A stretch of 64,000 nucleotides of DNA from Collinsella sp. 4_8_47FAA (GTDB lineage Bacteria > Actinomycetota > Coriobacteriia > Coriobacteriales > Coriobacteriaceae), in contig NZ_KN214136.1 in assembly GCF_000763055.1 (NCBI RefSeq), positions 136,034 through 200,033 of the forward strand. Reading direction: 5' to 3'. Below the pieces are notes generated by a model. It ran no database searches and was not told the DNA's origin. It saw only the letters and a program-made list of their open reading frames with translations. Shown piece after piece: positions 18,621 through 24,773 of this stretch. Both the position numbers and the translations under genes were made by a program. Each line of letters opens with the position of its first letter. The first letter of the stretch is position 1.

Positions 18621-20584
18621 GTGAGGTTCAAGTGCTGGCGGAGTGTCCCGTTATCGTGGGTACGGCGGGCCATGTCGACCACGGTAAGTCGGCGCTCATC
18701 GAGGCGCTGACGGGTAAAAACCCCGACCGTCTGGAGGTTGAGCGCCGCCGCGGCATGACCGTTGAGCTTGGCTTTGGCGAGCTGGCGCTGCCGAGTGGCA
18801 AGATCGTTGGCCTGGTCGACGTGCCGGGCCATGCGCATTACCTGCGCGCCATGGTGCAGGGTACCACGGGTATCGACGTGGCCGTGCTGGTGGTCTCTGC
18901 CGTTGAGGGCGTAATGCCGCAGACCCGCGAGCACGTGCATGTGCTGGAGCTGCTGGGCGTTACGCATATGGTGGTCGCGCTGACGATGTGCGACCTGGCC
19001 GATAGCGAAATGATTGAGCTGGCCGAGCTCGATGTCGATGACTTTTTGTCGGGTACTGTGTTTGCGGGCGCGCCAATTGTGCCCGTGTCGTCTAAGACGG
19101 GCGAGGGGATTGACGGGCTGCTTGCGGTGCTCGACGAGCAGGTGGGTGTCTGCTGGGATACCTGTCGCGAGCGTGCCGAGCGAAGCGATGCCGCGCCGCG
19201 CCTGCCGATTGACCGCTGCTTTACGATCAAGGGCGCCGGCACCGTCGTGACGGGAACGCTGCACGATGCGCCGGTTGCGGTGGGCGACGAGCTGATGGCT
19301 TTGCCGTCGCGTACGGTCTGCCGTGTCCGCGGGATTCAGGTGCATGGCGATACGCCGCGCGCGCTGCCTGGGCAACGCGTGGCGCTCAACCTGGTTGGTG
19401 ACGGTGTCGCGGCGCTTGACCGTGGCGAGATGCTGGGCGTGGCGGACCGCTTTGGTCAGACGTTGCGCTTTATGATGACGTTCACCTACCTGGGTCGCGA
19501 GGGTGCCAAGCCGCGCGTGCTCGAGTCGGGCGCGCGTGTGCACGTGATGGCGGGTACAGCCGAGGTTGTCGGCCGCATCATGCTTTTGGAGGGTGAGGCC
19601 CCCATTGCGGTGGGCGAGACCCGTACAGTGCAGGTGCGCTTGGAGGAGCCACTGCCGCTGCGAGCCGGAGACCATGCTGTGGTGCTGTCGTATTCGCCCG
19701 TCATGCTCATTGGCGGCGGGCGTGTGCTGCTTTCGCGTTGCCGTCGTTCGCGCGAGCTTACCGAAGGAGAGCGTGCGCTGTATGTTGCGCTTGAGGCCGG
19801 CGATACCGCCGCTGGTGTTGAGGCGTGGCTGGCGCTGCAGACGTTGCCGGTCGTGGCTGCCGACGTTGCCGCGGCGCTGGATCTTGTTTCCGGTGGAGTC
19901 GATGCCGCGCTGAACGAGTTGGTGGCGCGAGGTGCTGTGTGCGAGCTTGCCGGCTCGGATGGCTCGCTGTATGCAGATTCTTCCGCGCTCGACGCAGCGA
20001 TGGATGCCCTTGCGGCGACCCTGTCAGCCATGCACGCGGCGGCTCCCAAGGAGACGGGCTTTACGCCCGGCGCCGTTGCCCATGCTGCGTGGCCTGCCGC
20101 TGATGAAGGCGTTGCCTCGGCTCTGATTGCCGAGGGCTGCTCGCGCGGCGTGTGCGCCGCCGTGGGCGCCGAGGTATTCGATCCGCATTCGGCCGCCGCG
20201 GCGGCACGCGTGGTGCGAGAGGCTTGCGAGCGGATCGTCGCGCTACTTGACGAGGCCGGCCTGGATGCACCGGCGCTTCCCGAGGTGGGCGAACAGCTGC
20301 AGCTCGGCCGCGACACCATGACGCGTGCCCTGCGCGAGCTTTCGCTCAACCGCTCGATCGTTAAGGTCGAGCGCGACGTTGCCCTGTCCGCTGCCGCCGA
20401 GGCCCATGCGCGCGAGCTTGTTGCCGCTGCCATTGAGACAGCCGGTGGCGCTGCGACCACGAGCGTGCTGCGCGAGGCCCTGGGTGTGTCGCGCAAACGT
20501 GCCATCAGCATCTTGGAGCACCTAGATGCCGTGCGCTTTACGGTGCTCGACAAGGATGCCGGTGGCCTGAGGTCCCTACGCTAG
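18617..20584 (+). CDS. selB: Selenocysteine-specific elongation factor
   Basis: A 655-residue GTPase that delivers Sec-tRNA(Sec) to the ribosome at UGA codons marked by a SECIS hairpin. The GTP-binding motifs are clear: GHVDHGKS at residues 18-25, DVPGHAHY near 68 and TMCD near 122. EF-Tu-like domains II and III follow, and the C-terminal ~250 residues carry the winged-helix repeats that bind SECIS RNA. Slightly longer than the E. coli protein (614). The selC tRNA follows about 135 nt downstream, so selA-selB-selC are contiguous. Confidence 0.97.
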   Translation: MSEVQVLAECPVIVGTAGHVDHGKSALIEALTGKNPDRLEVERRRGMTVELGFGELALPSGKIVGLVDVPGHAHYLRAMVQGTTGIDVAVLVVSAVEGVMPQTREHVHVLELLGVTHMVVALTMCDLADSEMIELAELDVDDFLSGTVFAGAPIVPVSSKTGEGIDGLLAVLDEQVGVCWDTCRERAERSDAAPRLPIDRCFTIKGAGTVVTGTLHDAPVAVGDELMALPSRTVCRVRGIQVHGDTPRALPGQRVALNLVGDGVAALDRGEMLGVADRFGQTLRFMMTFTYLGREGAKPRVLESGARVHVMAGTAEVVGRIMLLEGEAPIAVGETRTVQVRLEEPLPLRAGDHAVVLSYSPVMLIGGGRVLLSRCRRSRELTEGERALYVALEAGDTAAGVEAWLALQTLPVVAADVAAALDLVSGGVDAALNELVARGAVCELAGSDGSLYADSSALDAAMDALAATLSAMHAAAPKETGFTPGAVAHAAWPAADEGVASALIAEGCSRGVCAAVGAEVFDPHSAAAAARVVREACERIVALLDEAGLDAPALPEVGEQLQLGRDTMTRALRELSLNRSIVKVERDVALSAAAEAHARELVAAAIETAGGAATTSVLREALGVSRKRAISILEHLDAVRFTVLDKDAGGLRSLR

Positions 20585-20596
20585 CCTACCCTTATC

Positions 20597-20663
20597 AGTT
20601 GCGGTGAAATAGTTCCTGTTTTCCGGTTTAGATGCCTCTTCCCGGAACTATTCCACCGCAACT
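20597..20663 (+). repeat. 67-bp palindromic intergenic element, copy 1
   Basis: Arms AGTTGCGGTGAAATAGTTCC and GGAACTATTCCACCGCAACT pair with one mismatch around a 27-nt centre. It is the first of five copies of the same length in this window. It sits just after selB and 14 nt before a TTTGGGATGGGGC motif. Confidence 0.85.
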
Positions 20664-20677
20664 TCTTGCTTGTCTTT

Positions 20678-20708
20678 TTGGGATGGGGCCTGCTCGGTTT
20701 GGTAAAAT
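20678..20708 (+). promoter_or_regulatory. Possible selC promoter
   Basis: TTGGGA and TAAAAT, 19 nt apart, end 12 nt before the first base of the tRNA. The -10 box is good and the -35 is weak and overlaps a repeat-associated motif, so this is tentative. Confidence 0.35.
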
Positions 20709-20720
20709 ACCTCCGCACTT

Positions 20721-20817
20721 GGGAACGGATGGGCTCCGGTGGGCTCCGCGGTCCTCAAAACCGTTGCGAGGCGTGCAAAACGTCTTGGATGTGTTCGATT
20801 CACATACGTTCCCGCCA
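20721..20817 (+). tRNA. selC: tRNA-Sec (UCA anticodon)
   Basis: Folded by hand, this 97-nt RNA has the hallmarks of bacterial tRNA-Sec. The acceptor stem is eight positions long (GGGAACGG with ACGTTCCC; the eighth is a G-A opposition). The D stem has six pairs (GGGCTC/GGGCTC with two G-U) closing a four-base loop. The anticodon loop CCTCAAA carries UCA at 20755-20757. The variable arm is seven pairs (GAGGCGT/ACGTCTT). The T arm is ATGTG/CACAT with loop TTCGATT. The 3' end is G plus encoded CCA. It is the tRNA needed to read the UGA in fdhF, and standard tRNA searches can miss it because of the 8/5 fold. Confidence 0.95.
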
Positions 20818-20825
20818 TACGCTAC

Positions 20826-20881
20826 CAGCGCTTTTGTGCTCGCGGTCTTGCTGCGTGCCGCAAAGGCGCTGTTTTGTTTTT
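20826..20881 (+). terminator. Terminator of selC
   Basis: An 11-bp stem CAGCGCTTTTG/CAAAGGCGCTG (one G-U) with a 24-nt loop is followed by TTTTGTTTTT. It begins 8 nt after the tRNA CCA end, so selC is probably its own transcription unit. Confidence 0.8.
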
Positions 20882-20971
20882 GCACGAGCTTTTCGTAGCG
20901 CCGCTATTTCGGCGGCTGTATTTAGCTTCGTGCATCGGGTTTCGAGCATGCCGATGGAGGTGTTTTGCCGT

Positions 20972-21604
20972 ATGACTACCGTAAGACGGGTCGATCTTTC
21001 TTGCGTCGTCCAAGCGGGCGGGCTGTCCTCACGCATGGGCCGCGATAAGGCGCGCATGACGTTTTGCGGCGAACCGCTCATCGAGCGCGTGCTGGGTCGG
21101 CTGGCGACAGTTGCCGGCGAGTTGGTCGTGACGACTTCGCGCCCCAGCGAGCTTGCCTATCTTGAGGAGCGCACGTTTGGCGGTCTGGTGCCGCGAATAG
21201 TGTCGGACCTTGAGGGGCCGGCGGGTGCCATGCGCGGCATCGCGAGCTCGTTGGCCGCGGCGCGATTGCCGTTCGTGGCGATCGTCGCCTGCGATATGCC
21301 GTTTGTCTCGCCGGAACTCATCGGCGCGCTCGCCGATCGTGTTGAGGCCGAGGCGCTCGACGTGTGCGTGCCGTGCGAGGAGCGGGGGATTGAGCCGCTT
21401 TGCGCCGTCTGGCGTCGTGACGCGTGTGCGCCGGCCGCCCATGAGCTGCTCGCCTGCGACCGCCAGCGCATTCGCTGCCTGATCAATCGCGTTCAGGCTG
21501 GTTATATGGATGAACCGCAGATCGTTAAGGTCGCGGGCTCGACGCTCTGCTTCGAGAACGTCAATACGCCCGAGGAGTTTTCGGCGGCCGAGTTACTCGC
21601 CTAG
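20972..21604 (+). CDS. mobA: Molybdenum cofactor guanylyltransferase
   Basis: A 210-residue nucleotidyltransferase that attaches GMP to molybdopterin, producing the MGD cofactor used by FdhF and the bis-MGD enzyme upstream. The glycine-rich nucleotide-binding motif VQAGGLSSRMGRDK is at residues 13-26. ACDMPFVSPELI near residue 110 carries the Mg-binding Asp. The ATG is selected because GGAGGT lies 10 nt upstream; the frame is open back through selC and cannot be coding there. It starts a short unit with the DUF3343 gene, 15 nt apart. Confidence 0.92.
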   Translation: MTTVRRVDLSCVVQAGGLSSRMGRDKARMTFCGEPLIERVLGRLATVAGELVVTTSRPSELAYLEERTFGGLVPRIVSDLEGPAGAMRGIASSLAAARLPFVAIVACDMPFVSPELIGALADRVEAEALDVCVPCEERGIEPLCAVWRRDACAPAAHELLACDRQRIRCLINRVQAGYMDEPQIVKVAGSTLCFENVNTPEEFSAAELLA

Positions 21605-21619
21605 ACGATTGGAGTTGCC

Positions 21620-22015
21620 ATGTCTCACGATATTTGTCCCGACACGGGAGAGCCTTGCACTTGCGACGGGTCCGAACACTGTACCTGCGGTTGCGGTGGC
21701 TGTGGACATACCACGGAAGAGGAGGCGGCCGCCGCGGCGTATCGCGAGGCACACCTCGAAGGCCCGTCCGGTGATGCCCTCGACCACGAGCGCAAGATTA
21801 TCGTGTCGTTTGACAGCACCTTCGATGTGATGGAATGCGAGCAGCTGTGCCTTGCCGCCGGTGTGCCCGGGCGCATCATGCCGCTGCCCGGCTCCATCAC
21901 CGCCGGCTGCGGGCTGTGCTGGGCCATGCCGTTCTCGGGCGATGCACTCGCCGCCTTCCGCGCTGCCACCGAAGGCCGCATAACCCCCGCCGACTACCAT
22001 CAGCTCGTCCTCTAA
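21620..22015 (+). CDS. DUF3343 putative Se/S carrier-like protein with Cys-rich N-terminus
   Basis: A 131-residue protein. Residues ~55-131 match the DUF3343 (putative Se/S carrier) family: IIVSFDSTFDVMECEQLC, then GVPGRIMPLPGSI and the conserved cysteine motif ITAGCGLCWAMPF. The family is usually a stand-alone ~80-residue protein found in selenium- or sulfur-trafficking contexts. Here it carries an extra ~50-residue N-terminus with eight cysteines (CPDTGEPCTCDG, then HCTCGCGGCGH) followed by an acidic/Ala stretch. RBS TTGGAG fits the ATG. Its place between mobA/selABC and a molybdenum hydroxylase makes selenium delivery a reasonable inference, not a demonstrated role. Confidence 0.75.
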   Translation: MSHDICPDTGEPCTCDGSEHCTCGCGGCGHTTEEEAAAAAYREAHLEGPSGDALDHERKIIVSFDSTFDVMECEQLCLAAGVPGRIMPLPGSITAGCGLCWAMPFSGDALAAFRAATEGRITPADYHQLVL

Positions 22016-22025
22016 CCGCCAACAT

Positions 22026-22056
22026 CACCACAAAGGTGCCTGTCCCCAATGTGGTG
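22026..22056 (+). repeat. Short inverted repeat with GGGGACAGG-type core
   Basis: CACCACA and TGTGGTG flank AAGGTGCCTGTCCCCAA. The remainder of the 257-nt gap before gdhA shows no gene. The gap should contain the gdhA promoter, but I see no convincing -35/-10 pair. Confidence 0.55.
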
Positions 22057-22272
22057 GTTTGGAACACGTGGACGAAACAGGTTTGAAACACGGGTTTTGC
22101 ACGTCAGGCTCTCAAAAACGCTTCTACCTGCATCGTAATCAAAACGAAACATCTGCCCGTCGGCTTATGCGAAACTTTGCTGCAACAGTGCGATATTATC
22201 CATACTCGATAAAGTTCACGGCGCATAGGGTGCCGCGACCAACATTTTTCGTTTCCCATCATTGGAGGAAGC

Positions 22273-23628
22273 ATGAGCTACACGCAGAAAGTTCTCGAAG
22301 AGCTCAAGGCCCGCTATCCCGAGCAGCCTGAGTTCATCCAGGCCGCGACCGAGATCCTCGGCACCATCCAGCCGGCGCTCGACGCCCACCCCGAGTACGA
22401 GGAGGCCGCCCTGCTGGAGCGCCTCGTCGAGCCCGAGCGTATCGTCATGTTCCGTGTTCCCTGGGTCGACGACCAGGGCAAGGTTCAGGTCAATCGCGGT
22501 TACCGTGTCGAGTTCAACTCTGCCATTGGACCCTACAAGGGCGGCCTGCGCTTTAACCCGACGGTCACCCTGGGCATGCTCAAGTTCCTGGGCCTGGAGC
22601 AGATCCTCAAGAACAGCCTGACCACCCTTCCCATGGGCGGCGGCAAGGGCGGTTCCGACTTTGACCCCAAGGGCAAGTCCAACAACGAGATCATGCACTT
22701 CTGCCAGTCCTTCATGACCGAGCTCTATCGCCACATTGGCCCCAACACCGACGTTCCCGCCGGCGACCTGGGCGTTGGCGGCCGCGAGGTTGCCTACCTG
22801 TTCGGTCAGTACAAGCGCCTGACCAACGAGTGGACCGGCGTCCTCACTGGCAAGGGCCTCTCCTTTGGCGGTTCGCTCGCCCGTACCGAGGCCACCGGCT
22901 ACGGCCTGGTCTACTTTGTGGACGAGTACCTCAAGAGCCGCGGTGACTCCTTCGAGGGCAAGAACGTCGTCGTTCACGGTTCCGGTAACGTCGCCATCTA
23001 CGCCGTCCAGAAGGTCGCCCAGCTCGGCGGCAAGGTGCTCGCCTGCTCCGATACCCACGGCTGGGTCGAGGATCCCGACGGCATCGACTACACCGTGCTC
23101 GAGCATGTCTACAACAAGAAGCGCTCCGGCCACGACAAGGGCGTCACGCTCGCTATGTACGTCGACGAGAAACCCAATGCCACGTGGCACGAGGGTGACG
23201 GCCGTGGCGTGTGGCGGCTGCCTTGCGACATCGCGCTGCCCTGTGCTCGTGAGAACACGCTGCTGCTCGAGGACGCCCAGGCACTCGTCGCCAACGGCTG
23301 CAAGGTGGTCGGCGAGGGCGCAAACATGCCCACGACCATCGAGGCCACGACCTACTTCCAGGAGAACGGCGTCGCCTTTATGCCCGGTAAGGCTGCCAAC
23401 GCCGGCGGTGTTCTCGTGTCCGGCCTGGAGATGAGCCAGAACGCCGAGCACCTGTCCTGGACCTTCGAGGAGGTCGACGGCAAGCTCGAGCAGCTCATGC
23501 GTGGCATGTTCCACAACGTGGACGACACCGCCAAGGAGTACGGCCAGGAGGGCAACTTCGTCATGGGCGCCAACATCGCCGGCTTCCTGAAGGTCGCCGA
23601 CGCTATGCTCGCCCAGGGCGTCTGCTAA
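22273..23628 (+). CDS. gdhA: Glutamate dehydrogenase, NADP type
   Basis: A 451-residue enzyme that makes glutamate from 2-oxoglutarate and ammonia. The family's conserved substrate-site segments are present: GPYKGGLRFNP near residue 90, TLPMGGGKGGSDFDPKGKS near 120 (catalytic Lys), and the nucleotide-binding GSGNVAIYAV near 237. The length and the N-terminal helical region match the hexameric bacterial NADP-specific class (E. coli 447). RBS TGGAGGAAG precedes the ATG. It is monocistronic, with its own terminator. Confidence 0.97.
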   Translation: MSYTQKVLEELKARYPEQPEFIQAATEILGTIQPALDAHPEYEEAALLERLVEPERIVMFRVPWVDDQGKVQVNRGYRVEFNSAIGPYKGGLRFNPTVTLGMLKFLGLEQILKNSLTTLPMGGGKGGSDFDPKGKSNNEIMHFCQSFMTELYRHIGPNTDVPAGDLGVGGREVAYLFGQYKRLTNEWTGVLTGKGLSFGGSLARTEATGYGLVYFVDEYLKSRGDSFEGKNVVVHGSGNVAIYAVQKVAQLGGKVLACSDTHGWVEDPDGIDYTVLEHVYNKKRSGHDKGVTLAMYVDEKPNATWHEGDGRGVWRLPCDIALPCARENTLLLEDAQALVANGCKVVGEGANMPTTIEATTYFQENGVAFMPGKAANAGGVLVSGLEMSQNAEHLSWTFEEVDGKLEQLMRGMFHNVDDTAKEYGQEGNFVMGANIAGFLKVADAMLAQGVC

Positions 23629-23655
23629 ATCTTCGCTCGACATAGCATGTGATGA

Positions 23656-23686
23656 GGCTCCCAGCCATTCCGGCTGGGAGCCTTTT
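23656..23686 (+). terminator. gdhA terminator
   Basis: A perfect 11-bp stem GGCTCCCAGCC/GGCTGGGAGCC with a five-base loop is followed by TTTT. Confidence 0.93.
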
Positions 23687-23708
23687 CTATCCCGGAGGAC
23701 TCCTCATA

Positions 23709-23775
23709 ACTTGCGGTGAAATACGGACTGTTTTGCGTTCCAGAACGGCTAATCAGTCTGTATATCACCGCAAGT
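23709..23775 (+). repeat. 67-bp palindromic intergenic element, copy 2
   Basis: Arms begin ACTTGCGGTGAAATACGG and end TATATCACCGCAAGT. Pairing continues outward by four more bases on each side (CATA/TATG). The T-to-A change in the terminal AGTTGC is compensated on the opposite arm (GCAAGT). It lies between the gdhA terminator and the next gene. Confidence 0.85.
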
Positions 23776-23858
23776 TATGGATGGGTGGGTGGATTTTGTC
23801 CTAAAACGGTGTGCGGCCCCTCGTTTGGTACACTTAAAGGTACTGGACAAGTGAAGAG

Positions 23859-24773
23859 ATGGGGGAGAACGTGCTCAAGTTCGGTACCTACGTCCGTGTT
23901 GGAAACGCGGCCGAAGCCTATGAGCTCTTACAGAAGAACCGCAACAACAAGATTGTGGGCGGCGGCATCTGGATGCGCCTGGGTTCGCGTCGTGTGGCGA
24001 CGGCGATTGACCTTTCGGCCTGCGGACTCGATCAGATCGAGGAGACCGAGACCGAGTTTCGCATCGGTGCCATGTGTACCCTGCGCCAGCTCGAGCGTCA
24101 TGCCGGGCTCAACGCGCTTGTCAACCATGTCTTTGAGTTTGCCGTCCACGATATCGTGGGCGTGCAGCTGCGCAATACCGCCACGGTTGGCGGAAGCATC
24201 TACGGCCGCTTTGGCTTCTCGGACGTTCTCTCCGCCTTTCTCGCGCTCGATTCCTATGTTGAGCTGACGGGCGCCGGCCGCGTGCCGCTCGCGGAGTTCG
24301 TGGACATGGGCTATGTGCGCGACGTGATCGAGCATGTCGTGGTCGTCAAGCACGATTACCGCGCGAGCTACGAGGCCGTGCGCAAGGCCGCGACCGATTT
24401 CCCCTCCTTAAACGTCACCGCTGCCTGGTGGGACAACAGCTGGCATGTCACCGTGGGTGCCCGTCCGCTGCGCGCGACCTTGCTGCAGGGCGAGGCGTGT
24501 GGCCTTTCCGGCGAGCAGCCTTCCGAGGACGAGCTGCGCGCCCTGGCCGCATCAGTGCGCGCGCTGAGCTACGGCACCAACCTGTGGGGCTCGGCCGACT
24601 ACCGCCGCCGCATCTCGGCCCCGCTGGCGATTCAGGCCGTGCGTCGCGCTGCCGGCATCGAGCTTTCGGCCGCGCTTGCCCGCGAGCTCGAGACCGTGCA
24701 GATCCCTAAGTTCGCCACGGACGAGTATTCCTGCCGCCGCGTGCCCGGCGTCGATTCTAGCGAGGTGCGCTAA
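23859..24773 (+). CDS. Molybdenum hydroxylase FAD-binding subunit (YgfM/CoxM-like)
   Basis: A 304-residue flavoprotein subunit of the xanthine dehydrogenase family. The FAD-binding motif VGGGIWMRL is near residue 33, followed by IGAMCTLRQLE and the second FAD loop NTATVGGSIYGRFGFSD near 105-120. It overlaps the next gene by one base (TAATG), and together they form a complete FAD / 2Fe-2S plus Mo enzyme with the order and architecture of E. coli ygfM-xdhD. The start is uncertain: the ATG has only a weak GAAGAG upstream, and a GTG four codons later has GGGGGAG but only 3 nt of spacing. Confidence 0.85.
   Translation: MGENVLKFGTYVRVGNAAEAYELLQKNRNNKIVGGGIWMRLGSRRVATAIDLSACGLDQIEETETEFRIGAMCTLRQLERHAGLNALVNHVFEFAVHDIVGVQLRNTATVGGSIYGRFGFSDVLSAFLALDSYVELTGAGRVPLAEFVDMGYVRDVIEHVVVVKHDYRASYEAVRKAATDFPSLNVTAAWWDNSWHVTVGARPLRATLLQGEACGLSGEQPSEDELRALAASVRALSYGTNLWGSADYRRRISAPLAIQAVRRAAGIELSAALARELETVQIPKFATDEYSCRRVPGVDSSEVR

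Noticed and set aside
20666..20971. Extended N-terminus for mobA
   Set aside because: The upstream open frame passes through the selC tRNA and its terminator, and MobA homology begins right after the ATG at 20972.
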